A DNA stretch of 64,000 bases from BRH-c25 sp035627615 (GCA_035627615.1 DASPLL010000024.1:1-64000), one strand, 5' to 3'; shown: positions 8,010 to 16,514, counted from the first letter of the stretch. Translations and numbers: made by a program. Notes: generated from the letters alone by a model not told the origin.

Positions 8010-9140
8010 TTATTTTGTTGCGTTAGGTATGAAGAGCTTCTGTCCGTTTTTCATATATTCACCGATCATCTGCTGCCCTTCCCCGGAGGTTATGAACTGT
8101 ACAAAAGTCATTGCAGCATTATAGTGGATGTTTGGATATTTCTGCGGATTCACTGCTATTACCCCATAAGGGTTGAACAATACCGGATCTCCTTCAAGCA
8201 CGACTTTCATATTGACCTTATCCTGGAAAGCATACCAGGTACCACTATCCACCAATGTATAACCCCCCATTTCACTTGCCATCATGAGAGTATCCCCCAT
8301 GCCCTGGCCGGCTTCAATGTACCAGGCTTCGCCCTGGGGCTTCAGACCATATTTGTTCCATATTTCAAGCTCTTTTTTGTGGGTACCTGACTGGTCACCC
8401 CTTGACACAAACTTTGCCTTGCTGTCGGCAATCTTTTTCATCGCTGCTCCGGCATCCTTTATAGAGGATATTCCGATGGGGTCCTCCTTCGGCCCGACAA
8501 TAAAGAAGTAATTGTACATTACATCCTTCCTGTTAACCCCATAGCCGCTGTCGACAAATGCATCCTCGGACTTCCTTGCATGCACCAGCAGAACATCTGC
8601 ATTGCCCTGCTTGCCCATTTCTATTGCCTCTCCGGTACCCACAGCAACTACCTTTGTGCTGACGCCGTATTTCTTGTCAAAAGCAGGCACAAGCACGTCC
8701 AGCAGTCCTGTATCTCTTGTGCTGGTTGTTGTGGCAAGTATCATCGTAGCTTCGGGTTTGCCTATTGCAGCTTCCGGCTGGCTGACAGGGATTGCAGCTT
8801 CCGGTTGACTGACAGGAGCAGCCGCTGCTTCCTTTTCCACCTTGCTCAGGTACTGACCATATACATAACCTGTTCTTCCATCCTTCAGACTGACCTTATA
8901 CCAGCTATTTGATCTCTCAATTACAGTTATTGCAGTATTTTTTGCAAGTACTGACTGTACCTTGCTAAGCACCCCGGGACCTGTTCTGAAGTTTAGTCCC
9001 ACAGTTGTCACTGCCTCATCCCCCGGATCCAGCTCCTCTATTTTCACTGCATAAGCAAGTGTAAAGCTTGCTGCTAATGTTATTACCAGAACAAGCACCA
9101 AAGCCATAGTCCTGTGTCCCATATTCCTTTTTCCGTTCAT
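8010..9140 (-). CDS. tupA: Tungstate ABC transporter substrate-binding protein with N-terminal SH3b domain
   Basis: A 376-residue exported protein. Residues 1-30 form a signal peptide (basic start, then ALVLVLVITLAASFTLAYA). Residues about 35-105 are a bacterial SH3 domain (GLNFRTGPG, WYKVSLKDGRTGYVYGQYL). After a Pro/Ala linker, residues about 130-376 are a TupA-like oxyanion-binding domain (ILATTTSTRDTGLLDVLVPA, GNADVLLVHARKSED). TupA binds tungstate with very high affinity and passes it to the TupBC transporter. An SH3b module on such a binding protein is not usual and may tether it to the cell wall. It is the last gene of the tupBCA unit behind a cofactor riboswitch. Confidence 0.9.
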   Translation of the reverse strand: MNGKRNMGHRTMALVLVLVITLAASFTLAYAVKIEELDPGDEAVTTVGLNFRTGPGVLSKVQSVLAKNTAITVIERSNSWYKVSLKDGRTGYVYGQYLSKVEKEAAAAPVSQPEAAIPVSQPEAAIGKPEATMILATTTSTRDTGLLDVLVPAFDKKYGVSTKVVAVGTGEAIEMGKQGNADVLLVHARKSEDAFVDSGYGVNRKDVMYNYFFIVGPKEDPIGISSIKDAGAAMKKIADSKAKFVSRGDQSGTHKKELEIWNKYGLKPQGEAWYIEAGQGMGDTLMMASEMGGYTLVDSGTWYAFQDKVNMKVVLEGDPVLFNPYGVIAVNPQKYPNIHYNAAMTFVQFITSGEGQQMIGEYMKNGQKLFIPNATK

Positions 9141-9152
9141 TTCCGAACCTCC

Positions 9153-9881
9153 CTAATAAATCATTCTTCCTTCGATAAAATCCAATGTCCTGCTGTCCTT
9201 CGGGCTGCTGAATATCTCCCTCGTATCCCCGCTTTCTACAATGCTGCCGTTAAGCAGGAAAACGAGCCGTTCAGATATCCTTTTTGCCTGGAACATGTTG
9301 TGGGTGATTATCACTATTGATGTTTTATACTCTTCCTTTACGTACAATATAAGCTTTTCTATCATCGCTACGTTTGCCGGATCAAGGTTGGCCGTGGGCT
9401 CATCCAGTAACAGCACCCTGGGCTTATGTATAATAGCCCTTACAAGTGAAAGTCTCTGGGCTTCCCCTCCTGAAAGGGTTGCAGCCTTCTGCCTCAGTTT
9501 ATCCTCAAGTCCTGTAAGCTTCGCAAGCTCATGCACTCTATCCTTTACCTGAGCCTTTTGCATACCTCTAAGCTTCAAGCTATATGCCATGTTTTCATAC
9601 ACTGTTGTATTGAAAACCGCCGGCTTCTGGAACACCATCGACATATGCCTTCTTGTCTCTATATCCGGCTCACCTTTTAATTCTTTTCCATCGAAGAATA
9701 TTTTACCGCTTGTGGCTTTTTCAAGTCCGTTAAGTATGTATAGCAAAGTGCTCTTTCCTGCGCCGCTGGGGCCGATTATACCGGTGATGCTGCCTTCCGA
9801 TAGCTTCAGCTCGTCAATATCCAGTACCTTCTTTTCACCGTATACTTTAGTAAGGTTTTTAATGATGAAAATGTGTTCCAT
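9153..9881 (-). CDS. tupC: Tungstate ABC transporter ATP-binding protein
   Basis: A 242-residue ABC ATPase that powers tungstate import. It has Walker A GPSGAGKST (near residue 40), the Q-loop MVFQKPAVFN, the signature LSGGEAQRLSLVRAI, Walker B VLLLDEPTANLDP and the switch histidine in VIITHNMFQA. Its ATG overlaps the tupB stop by one base (TAATG), which indicates coupled translation. The short length, without a regulatory C-terminal domain, fits TupC rather than ModC. The assignment to tungstate rests on the TupA-like partner. Confidence 0.92.
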   Translation of the reverse strand: MEHIFIIKNLTKVYGEKKVLDIDELKLSEGSITGIIGPSGAGKSTLLYILNGLEKATSGKIFFDGKELKGEPDIETRRHMSMVFQKPAVFNTTVYENMAYSLKLRGMQKAQVKDRVHELAKLTGLEDKLRQKAATLSGGEAQRLSLVRAIIHKPRVLLLDEPTANLDPANVAMIEKLILYVKEEYKTSIVIITHNMFQAKRISERLVFLLNGSIVESGDTREIFSSPKDSRTLDFIEGRMIY

Positions 9882-10585
9882 TACCGGGTAATCCCCCTTC
9901 CGCTTCTAAGTACATCCAAGGCACTGTTTATCAGAAGTGAGATAATAAGGAGGATCATTCCGAGGGCAAGAGCAAGTTGGAACTCTCCCATGCCTTTGTG
10001 CAATGCTATCGAGGTCGTCATCACTCTCGTCTGGAACCTGATGTTTCCACCGACCATCATTACAGCACCTACCTCTGCTGTGAGCCGTCCAAAAGCAGTA
10101 ATAACAGCAGCCCCTATAGCATACCGTGCTTCCTTTATGATCAGCCATATGAGCTGTGAGCTATTTGCCCCCAGGCTTATTGCAGTTTTTTTGAGCAGGG
10201 GGTCAACGCCCTGGACTGCAACTATGGTAAGCCCCGCAACGATCGGGGTCGCCAAAAGCACTTGAGCGATTATCATGGCAGCGGGTGTGAAAAGAAGTCT
10301 CAATGGTCCGAGGATTCCTATCTGATTGGAGAGTAGTATGTACACTACAAGTCCGACAACTACAGGAGGCATCCCCATAAAAGTGTTGGTCAGGTTTATC
10401 AGGGCTGTTCTTCCCCAGAATCTATGGAGTCCTATCACGGCGCCAAGCGGCAGCCCCAGAGCTGTGCTTATTAGAGTTGCAATTACAGATATTTTTATTG
10501 ACAAAAAGATTATCCCATAAAGCTCAGGATCAAAGGAAATCATTAATGCCAATGCCTTGTTAAAAGCGTCGATGAAATACCCCAT
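9881..10585 (-). CDS. tupB: Tungstate ABC transporter permease
   Basis: A 234-residue inner-membrane permease with five to six hydrophobic segments. The EAA-like loop appears near VDPLLKKTAISLGANSSQLI, followed by the expected IKEARYAIGAAVITAFGRLTAEVGAVMM stretch of the TupB/CysU-type permeases in split form. It forms the translocation path with TupC, receiving substrate from TupA. It is the first gene after the Moco/Tuco-type riboswitch and has a well-placed GGAG RBS ahead of the ATG at 10585. Confidence 0.92.
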   Translation of the reverse strand: MGYFIDAFNKALALMISFDPELYGIIFLSIKISVIATLISTALGLPLGAVIGLHRFWGRTALINLTNTFMGMPPVVVGLVVYILLSNQIGILGPLRLLFTPAAMIIAQVLLATPIVAGLTIVAVQGVDPLLKKTAISLGANSSQLIWLIIKEARYAIGAAVITAFGRLTAEVGAVMMVGGNIRFQTRVMTTSIALHKGMGEFQLALALGMILLIISLLINSALDVLRSGRGITR

Positions 10586-10608
10586 ATTGTTTCTCCTTCA
10601 TAAAAACA

Positions 10609-10634
10609 AAAACAATCCTGAAAAGGATTGTTTT
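10609..10634 (-). terminator. Riboswitch-controlled terminator in the tup leader
   Basis: AAAACAATCCT pairs with AGGATTGTTTT in an eleven-pair stem with a four-base loop, and TTTTGTTTTTA follows on the minus strand. It lies between the riboswitch aptamer and the tupB RBS, as expected for an expression platform that stops transcription. Confidence 0.8.
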
Positions 10635-10654
10635 ATAGCTGCATTTAAAAAACA

Positions 10655-10762
10655 TTTTCCTTTCCTAACACGGGAGGCCCAGGAATTTCTCCCTGAACCC
10701 TTATGGGACTTGCCCATCGGTCATGGCTTCATAGATAACCGTAGAAGCAATGACTCGGAAAA
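10655..10762 (-). promoter_or_regulatory. Moco/Tuco-type riboswitch upstream of tupBCA
   Basis: The minus strand contains GCCTCCCGTGTTAGGAAAGG, which closely matches the conserved core of the moco RNA motif (as upstream of E. coli moaA). A closing stem is formed by TTTTCC (10762-10757) with GGAAAA (10660-10655). A long stem GTCATTGCTTC/GAAGCCATGAC and short stems TGGG/CCCA and CAGG/CCTG lie inside. The known class senses molybdenum cofactor, and a structural variant is proposed to sense the tungsten cofactor. Placement before a tungstate importer and a terminator fits feedback repression. A likely -10 box (TATAAT, 10784-10779) lies upstream. Confidence 0.88.
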
Positions 10763-10817
10763 CTTATATTTCTATTCAATTATATACTAATATGATTGCT
10801 TTTGTACAGACCAATAT

Positions 10818-10926
10818 ATTTCGCGAAAAACATTTTACATTGCAAATTCAAATTTCGCGAAATGTTTTCCTTGTTGTTATTGAATTCGCGCTTTACCCTA
10901 GTGTAAATACTTTTACGCGTTCAATA
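10818..10926. repeat. Two-hairpin intergenic element, copy C
   Basis: Hairpin 1 is ATTTCGCGAAA (10818-10828) with TTTCGCGAAAT (10853-10863), loop 24. The linker is GTTTTCCTTGTTGT-like. Hairpin 2 is TATTGAATTCGCG (10878-10890) with CGCGTTCAATA (10916-10926), loop 25 and a two-base bulge. It ends two bases from the stop codon of the formate/nitrite channel gene. Same architecture as the elements at 15382, 26035, 31839 and 37712. Confidence 0.7.
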
Positions 10927-10928
10927 TT

Positions 10929-11738
10929 TTATGCTTTTGCATCTTTTGCCGGAGCAACCAGAGAACCCTTCATGTATGCTACATAGTAGAAGAACGGAAC
11001 TATAATTGCGCCGCCTATCAGATTGCCTAATGTAACAGGTATAAGGTTGTTCAGCCATATCTGTCCCCAGGTGATCGGTGCTCCAATGAACATTCCGAGA
11101 GGTATAAAGTACATGTTTGCAACACTATGCTCATATCCTGACAATACGAAGAGCATGATCGGGAACCAGCATGCAAATATCTTTCCGATTACGTCCCTTG
11201 CTCCGGTAGCCATCCAAACTGCGAGTACAACGATGATATTACAAAGTATTCCTCTTATAATTGCAGGTACAAAAGCTATTGCAACCTTTTTTGTAGCTAT
11301 TCCGATAGCAAGATCGGCAGCCGGTGTTCCCGGTGTCATAAGTCCGGAATTCGCAACAAAGAGTGCCAGTAATACTGAACCTATGAAATTCGCAACATAA
11401 ACAAAGAACCAGTTTCTGAAAATATCTGACCATTTGTATCTGCAGTTAAGGCATCCCAAGGTCATAAGATTGTTTCCCGTAAAAAGCTCCGCGCCGCAGA
11501 TAACTACAAGCATGAGTCCCACAGGGAAAGCTCCGGCAAAAGCAAACTTCTGCAAGCCTGCATCAATTTTTGTCAGCGATTGTCCTATAGTAATCGCTCC
11601 CTGTGCTCCAAAGCCTATGAACACGCCTGCAAATATGCCAAGTACAAGCATCTGTGAAATTGAAAGCTTTGCTTTTGCTGAACCGGCATCGCATGTTGCC
11701 TGTGCAATTTCCTTTGGAGTAAGTATACGTTTCTCCAT
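10929..11738 (-). CDS. Formate/nitrite transporter family channel
   Basis: A 269-residue membrane protein of the FNT family (FocA/NirC-like), a pentameric channel for formate, nitrite or hydrosulfide. Six hydrophobic segments are apparent, with the typical GFGAQGAITIGQSL, LVVICGAELFTGNNLM and ANMYFIPLGMFIGAPI regions. I chose the ATG at 11738 because GGAGGG lies eight bases upstream; the ATG at 11759 precedes that RBS. The setting (fdhD, mobA, tungstate uptake, carbonic anhydrase) favours formate as the substrate. The leader 11762-11830 is very A+T-rich and has three TTGTTAA half sites of uncertain meaning. Confidence 0.9.
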   Translation of the reverse strand: MEKRILTPKEIAQATCDAGSAKAKLSISQMLVLGIFAGVFIGFGAQGAITIGQSLTKIDAGLQKFAFAGAFPVGLMLVVICGAELFTGNNLMTLGCLNCRYKWSDIFRNWFFVYVANFIGSVLLALFVANSGLMTPGTPAADLAIGIATKKVAIAFVPAIIRGILCNIIVVLAVWMATGARDVIGKIFACWFPIMLFVLSGYEHSVANMYFIPLGMFIGAPITWGQIWLNNLIPVTLGNLIGGAIIVPFFYYVAYMKGSLVAPAKDAKA

Positions 11739-11885
11739 TATAATAGACCCTCCAATCAAAACATTGTTAAAAACTATATATAAGTTAAATATTTTTTTAA
11801 CAATTTAAGTTTAGCATTTTTTTAACAATATGTCTATAATAGATGGAGGAAATTAAGAAAATTTCTCATATTTACATAATTATTC

Positions 11886-12419
11886 TTACAGGATAACCTC
11901 TATTTCACCCGTATTTGGATCCATCATCAAACCGTGTATAATCACATCCTTGGGAATATACGGAGACTTCCTGAGCTTGTCAACAGCATCCTTCACGTTC
12001 TCAACTTCATCCTTCAATAGTCCGAACCATTCTTCTATGTCAATGGCTTTGATTGCCTCCTCGGAAATGCCCTTCTCCACCATCTTCGCTCTTATGCCTT
12101 CCACTGTCTGCTTCCTCATTCCGCAATCCTTATGCCCTACCACATATACTTCCTTCAGGCCCATCAGTACTGTTCCCACAGCTGCACTCCTGATAACATC
12201 ACTGCAATTGTTTCTGATTATATTGCCGGCATTCTTCAGTATCTTGATGTCTCCTCTTTTAAAGCCCATTGCAGCCTCCAAAAGCTCAACAAGCCTGGTA
12301 TCCATGCAGGTGAAAACCATAATATCCTTATGTGCATGGCCGCTTATAGGTTTATCCTCCCCTGCATTTTTTCTTTCCTGCACAAATTTCCTGTTGTGCT
12401 CCAGTATCTTCTCTAACAT
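11886..12419 (-). CDS. Beta-class carbonic anhydrase
   Basis: A 177-residue protein with the zinc-site residues of beta-carbonic anhydrases: Cys38, Asp40 and Arg42 in CMDTR, and His96 and Cys99 in HKDCG. It interconverts CO2 and bicarbonate in the cytoplasm. It is compact, like the prokaryotic clade that lacks the longer N-terminal arm. Next to a formate channel and fdhD, it may supply or remove CO2 for formate dehydrogenase or carboxylations; that link is inferred from position. The ATG at 12419 has AGGAGG upstream. Confidence 0.92.
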   Translation of the reverse strand: MLEKILEHNRKFVQERKNAGEDKPISGHAHKDIMVFTCMDTRLVELLEAAMGFKRGDIKILKNAGNIIRNNCSDVIRSAAVGTVLMGLKEVYVVGHKDCGMRKQTVEGIRAKMVEKGISEEAIKAIDIEEWFGLLKDEVENVKDAVDKLRKSPYIPKDVIIHGLMMDPNTGEIEVIL

Positions 12420-12444
12420 AGTGACCTCCTAAAATACTAATTTT

Positions 12445-13227
12445 TTAAAATTCTATTCTTTCCGGATTACTGTATACATTCATCCTCTGCCCCCGGGCAA
12501 AACCAACTATCGTTATTCCCAGCTTGCCTGCAAGCTCCACTGCCAGGTCAGTAGGAGCAGACCTTGATACTATCACGGGTATCTGCCCCTTGACAGCCTT
12601 TATAAGCATTTCGGAGGATACCCTGCCGCTTGTAAGTACTACCTTGTCAAGCAGTTCAATATCCTTCAGTGAAGCTTCCCCTATGACCTTATCCATGGCA
12701 TTATGGCGTCCCACATCTTCATGAAACAACAGTATACCTGCCCCGGTACCGAGTGCGACACTGTGAACCCCGCCTGTGTTCAGGAATAGCTCCGATCTCT
12801 TATTAAAATCCCTCATAAGCCCTAGAATTACCTGTGCACTAAGTTGAACAGCACCCGATACCTTCCTGCAGCTAAGCGGATCCATTGCATTATAAAAGGT
12901 GGAGCCCTTACCGCAGCCGGTGGTCATTGTCCTCTTGCCGTGCAGCCTCTTTGCAATAGTACTGCTTTCAAAGGTATTTACTTCAACTATGCCTCTTTCT
13001 TCATCTATCCTGATTTTCTTTATGTCAGTCTTGCTCTTTATAATGCTTTCCGATAGTAAAAACCCTACAGTCAGGCAGTCAAGGCTTGACGGAGTACAGA
13101 GCAGTGTGATGAACTCCTCTCCATCCAGTATGATTGTCAGAGCATATTCTTTGACTACCATGTCATCAATTGATGATACGGTACCGTTTTCATACTTTAT
13201 TATTGGAAGGTTCCTGGTCAGCTCCAT
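12445..13227 (-). CDS. fdhD: Formate dehydrogenase accessory sulfurtransferase FdhD
   Basis: A 260-residue cytoplasmic sulfurtransferase that moves sulfur from a cysteine desulfurase to the Mo- or W-bis-pterin cofactor of formate dehydrogenase. The catalytic cysteine lies in TTGCGKG. Other family stretches are HSVALGTGAGILLFHEDVGR, HNAMDKVIG, TSGRVSSEML and PVIVSRSAPTDLAVELA. The preferred start is the ATG at 13227, with AGGGGGTG six bases upstream; an earlier ATG at 13245 overlaps that site. It follows mobA closely, and both act on the same cofactor. Confidence 0.95.
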   Translation of the reverse strand: MELTRNLPIIKYENGTVSSIDDMVVKEYALTIILDGEEFITLLCTPSSLDCLTVGFLLSESIIKSKTDIKKIRIDEERGIVEVNTFESSTIAKRLHGKRTMTTGCGKGSTFYNAMDPLSCRKVSGAVQLSAQVILGLMRDFNKRSELFLNTGGVHSVALGTGAGILLFHEDVGRHNAMDKVIGEASLKDIELLDKVVLTSGRVSSEMLIKAVKGQIPVIVSRSAPTDLAVELAGKLGITIVGFARGQRMNVYSNPERIEF

Positions 13228-13249
13228 TCTGACACCCCCTGTCATTGCC

Positions 13250-13858
13250 CTATGCTTTGGATAGCCGCTCCATAAGGCTTTTATAGTCCTTTAAGGTATT
13301 GACATTGGTGAACATTTCCCAGTCGGGACTGAATTTCCTTGCTTCTGCCTCACTGACATAAAGTACATTGGAATCTTTCAGCAGCAGATTGATCTGCCTT
13401 TTGCCCTCCCTGATATTCGCTTCTATCCTGTCGATCAGGCCCTTTGAATAAAAGGCATTAAAGGGTTCGATCCATTCGCCCAGTCTTGTTATAACACCGT
13501 CAACCTTGTAGTCGTGCAGCTTGATAAGCTCCATCATGTACTCCAGGTATCCGGGGTTTATGAAGGGCATATCACAGGCTACTATGTAATTATGCGTGCT
13601 TGTGGAATTTTTGATTCCTACATGTATCCCTGCCAGAGGTCCGAAGTCCCTGACTTCATCCTCTACCAGCCTGAAACCGTATTTTCTGTACTCCTCCGGC
13701 CTGCTTGTTACAATGATTATTTCCTTGAAAAGCTTCTCCAGCTTTTCCGCTATCATCTCGATGAGATACTTGTCCCGGAGCTTGAGGAACTGCTTGTCAA
13801 AGCCCATTCTGCTGCTCTTCCCTCCGGCAAGTATTATCGCTGTATCCATATTTGCCAT
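13250..13858 (-). CDS. mobA: Molybdenum cofactor guanylyltransferase MobA
   Basis: A 202-residue nucleotidyltransferase that joins GMP to molybdopterin cofactor to make the guanine dinucleotide form used by DMSO reductase-family enzymes such as formate dehydrogenase. The N-terminal ILAGGKSSRMGFDK motif binds GTP, and VACDMPFI is the metal-binding Asp region. I chose the ATG at 13858, which has TGAGGTC five bases upstream; a GTG at 13888 would add ten residues not seen in the family. fdhD follows 22 bases later on the same strand. Confidence 0.93.
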   Translation of the reverse strand: MANMDTAIILAGGKSSRMGFDKQFLKLRDKYLIEMIAEKLEKLFKEIIIVTSRPEEYRKYGFRLVEDEVRDFGPLAGIHVGIKNSTSTHNYIVACDMPFINPGYLEYMMELIKLHDYKVDGVITRLGEWIEPFNAFYSKGLIDRIEANIREGKRQINLLLKDSNVLYVSEAEARKFSPDWEMFTNVNTLKDYKSLMERLSKA

Positions 13859-13978
13859 TTTGACCTCACAGACTATATGCCGCCGCACATATTTTCACAT
13901 CCATAATCTTTATATCATACCTTTATTCCAGTTGCAATTGTTATAGCATATAATTGTTAAATTTTAAACGGATAGTAA

Positions 13979-14001
13979 AAGGAGCTCTGAAAGAGCCCCT
14001 T
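13979..14001 (-). terminator. Terminator after the phosphodiesterase gene
   Basis: AAGGAGCTCT and AGAGCCCCTT form a near-perfect ten-pair stem with a three-base loop just beyond the stop at 14003. TTTTACT follows on the minus strand. Confidence 0.7.
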
Positions 14002-14002
14002 C

Positions 14003-14488
14003 TTAATCAAAGTATATTATCTCTCCCCTTATATCCCTGTCCACATGCAGAAGTCCCAGGGAATACCTGGGTTCAAACCTTCTTGACGTCGGAGAGCCGG
14101 GATTAAAGAACAGCACTCCGTCAATAACCTCATTATGGGGTTTATGGCTGTGCCCATATACCACACAGTCCACATTGTCCTTTATAAATTCTGCATAAGC
14201 ATTCATGTAGGTACGTCCCCTGCTGGTTCCGTGAGTCAGGCCTATTCTCTTTCCGTCAGCTGCAATTATTTTTTTTATACCATATTTGTCCAGCATATCA
14301 TATCCGTCATTATTTCCTGCAACCGCATAAACTGGAGCAATTGTCCCAAGCTCAATTATAACCTCGTCAATAAGAATATCTCCCGCATGCAATATCATAT
14401 CCACACCGTCAAAAACCTCGTATATGATATTGGGAAGCAGCCTGGCACTACTTCTGATATGTGTATCAGAAATCACTCCTATTTTCAC
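14003..14488 (-). CDS. YfcE/MJ0936-family metallophosphoesterase
   Basis: A 161-residue single-domain calcineurin-like phosphodiesterase. Metal-binding motifs are in order: DTHIRS (near residue 8), GDILID, GNNDGYD, TLTHG-type GLTHGTS and YGHSHKP. Relatives hydrolyse phosphodiester bonds in vitro; the cellular substrate is not established. It overlaps the end of the DUF1189 gene by 23 bases, so the two are cotranscribed. Confidence 0.9.
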   Translation of the reverse strand: MKIGVISDTHIRSSARLLPNIIYEVFDGVDMILHAGDILIDEVIIELGTIAPVYAVAGNNDGYDMLDKYGIKKIIAADGKRIGLTHGTSRGRTYMNAYAEFIKDNVDCVVYGHSHKPHNEVIDGVLFFNPGSPTSRRFEPRYSLGLLHVDRDIRGEIIYFD

Positions 14489-15302
14489 CTGTCATATCCT
14501 CCAGTTCATTCCCGCCCCCCGGCCCGTTGATCTCGCCCGGCCCGGCGATTTCTTCCTTGCAGTTTTTCACAGCCAGAGTCACATAAAGGATGGATATCCC
14601 CCAATATATGAGCCCAAAGCTTGGTATCGGATAGCCGTATAGGTTTACGGCCAGCTGTATGAGCATTGGCAGTGTCAGTGCATATATGCTGATATTGAGC
14701 AGATTGTTGAATTTCAACCCGCCTTTAAGAACGGTATTTGCAATCAGCCCCAATAATGCCAGTATAACGGCATTAAGCAGCTTCCAGCCCAATACAAAGA
14801 TGAAAACGAAAGCAATGGCTATTAACACGATCCAGCTGAGTTTGGGCAGAAATTCCATCACATCTGATTTTGTAAGGTTAATGCCTTTAAGCTCAGATAA
14901 ACTGAACTCTCTGGTCTCTATCTCGCTTCTTTTCACATATACCCTGTCCCTGGTTATGAGCATTCCGCTGCCCACATCCTTCAATACACTTTCATTCACC
15001 TGTCCTGTAGTGTCAATGACGAAGGCCTCATTGGTACTGCTGCTGATATAGTAGGGCATCTCGCCCTCAAAGCTGAACTCGCCGTTTTCCAGTCTGAACT
15101 CCGGTATATTGGTACTCATACTAGCGACCAGATCATCTACTGCTATTCTTGTAGCAATAAAAGTCCTTGTCCCATTTACGAAATAGATAATCAGAAAAAG
15201 CAGCAGCAGATATACAAAGCTCCTGCTGAACCTATTATTCTTAATGCTTCTGTAAAACTTAAAGTCGATTACGCTCTCCCTGATCTGCACGAAAAAATTC
15301 AT
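14466..15302 (-). CDS. DUF1189 membrane protein
   Basis: A 278-residue membrane protein of the DUF1189 family, function unknown. It has one N-terminal membrane segment (SFVYLLLLFLIIYFVNG), an extracellular region of about 110 residues, then three to four hydrophobic segments in the C-terminal half and a Gly/Pro/Glu-rich cytoplasmic tail. The ATG at 15302 has GAGGTG at good spacing; an ATG at 15311 sits on the RBS. The following phosphodiesterase overlaps it. Confidence 0.75.
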   Translation of the reverse strand: MNFFVQIRESVIDFKFYRSIKNNRFSRSFVYLLLLFLIIYFVNGTRTFIATRIAVDDLVASMSTNIPEFRLENGEFSFEGEMPYYISSSTNEAFVIDTTGQVNESVLKDVGSGMLITRDRVYVKRSEIETREFSLSELKGINLTKSDVMEFLPKLSWIVLIAIAFVFIFVLGWKLLNAVILALLGLIANTVLKGGLKFNNLLNISIYALTLPMLIQLAVNLYGYPIPSFGLIYWGISILYVTLAVKNCKEEIAGPGEINGPGGGNELEDMTGENRSDF

Positions 15303-15381
15303 TTCATTCACCTCTCAGTTTGCATATACTCTGATTATTATACATTAAGGACAATCCCCCGGTAAATAGGTAAATAGCTAC

Positions 15382-15484
15382 TGATTATTAACACAACAAC
15401 TTTCTCGTCTTTCATAGTGTTAATAATCACAACATTGATTCAGTGCCTCGCATACTCAAGAAGGGATATACGTTACGAGGCACT
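15382..15484. repeat. Two-hairpin intergenic element, copy D
   Basis: Hairpin 1: TGATTATTAACAC (15382-15394) with GTGTTAATAATCA (15417-15429), loop 22. Linker CAACATTGATTC. Hairpin 2: AGTGCCTCG (15442-15450) with CGAGGCACT (15476-15484), loop 25. The last arm overlaps the TAG stop codon of amrS. Length is 103 bp. The element at 26035-26137 is a near-identical copy in the opposite orientation. Confidence 0.9.
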
Positions 15485-16496
15485 ATATACCTGTTACAGC
15501 TATGGTTTTCCCACATTTGGAGCATATTCCATCATCCAGATGCTCGATGAATATGCCCCCAGCCCTTCTGATAAGCAAAGCACCGCACTTTGGACAATAT
15601 GTATTTGAATCCTCACTCTGAAGGTTGCCTATATATACATACTCCAGATTATCGCCTGCCGCCTTTTTCAGAGCCTTCAGTGCAGTAACCTTCGTGGGTT
15701 CTTCCTTCATTTTATACATGGGAAAATACCTGGATATATGCAAAGGAATAGAGGGATTGATAGCTGCCAGCCATTTTGAAAGCCTCTGCATCTCCTTCTC
15801 ACTGTCATTGCAGCCTGGAACAATAAGAGTTGTAATTTCCACATGACATACTGCGGCTGCCATTTCAACAGTACGCTTGACATGCTTCAGGCTTCCCCCG
15901 CAGATATCCCGGTAGTATTCCTCCGTGTATCCCTTCACATCAATATTCATTGCATCGATATAAGGCAGAAGGACCGTCAATGCCTTATCGCTGATATAAC
16001 CATTGGTCACCAGTACATTCTTGTACCCCTTTTCCCTGAAATACCGGGCAGTATCCAATACATATTCATACCAGATGCTGGGCTCATTGTAGGTATACGC
16101 TATTCCGATACAATCCTCTTCCTGCCTGCACATACTCAGCAGGTAGGCTTCAGAGGCTTCATACAGGGTTCCGCTCCCTGCTTCCTTTTCCACTCCATGC
16201 TGTGCAATGTGGTGGTTCTGACAAAAGCTGCATCTGAAATTGCAGCCCACAGTCCCGAGAGACAATAAATATTTCCCCGGGTAAAAATGATAAAGCGGCT
16301 TCTTCTCCACAGGATCCATTGCTGCTGCAGATATTTTCCCATAATTATGGGTATACAGTGTGCCTTCAATATTGTTTCTTACCTTGCATATGCCGAATTT
16401 GCCAGGTGCAATGGTACACTCATGGGGACAGAGCCTGCAGATCACCCTCTGCCCTTCAAGCCTTTCATAATGCATTGCTTCCTTTAATTGATCCAT
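15483..16496 (-). CDS. amrS: AmmeMemoRadiSam system radical SAM enzyme
   Basis: A 337-residue radical SAM protein with the cluster motif C85-x3-C89-x2-C92 (VGCNFRCSFC). It has an N-terminal cysteine pair region (CRLCPHECTIAPGK) and a C-terminal zinc-ribbon-like segment (YCPKCGALLIRR ... ICSKCGKTI). The family is known from co-occurrence with AMMECR1 and MEMO1 homologues; its substrate is unknown, and a pyruvate formate-lyase-activating-like reaction is often suggested. The gene for the AMMECR1/MEMO partner lies 18 bases upstream on the same strand. Its stop codon lies in the hairpin of repeat copy D. Confidence 0.92.
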   Translation of the reverse strand: MDQLKEAMHYERLEGQRVICRLCPHECTIAPGKFGICKVRNNIEGTLYTHNYGKISAAAMDPVEKKPLYHFYPGKYLLSLGTVGCNFRCSFCQNHHIAQHGVEKEAGSGTLYEASEAYLLSMCRQEEDCIGIAYTYNEPSIWYEYVLDTARYFREKGYKNVLVTNGYISDKALTVLLPYIDAMNIDVKGYTEEYYRDICGGSLKHVKRTVEMAAAVCHVEITTLIVPGCNDSEKEMQRLSKWLAAINPSIPLHISRYFPMYKMKEEPTKVTALKALKKAAGDNLEYVYIGNLQSEDSNTYCPKCGALLIRRAGGIFIEHLDDGICSKCGKTIAVTGI

Positions 16497-16514
16497 ACTG
16501 AATCACTCCATTGC

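Noticed and set aside
11762..11830. Rex-type operator before the formate channel gene
   Set aside because: Three TTGTTAA half sites exist, but none is paired with the correct inverted half at the six-base spacing of a Rex box; the region is simply A+T-rich.
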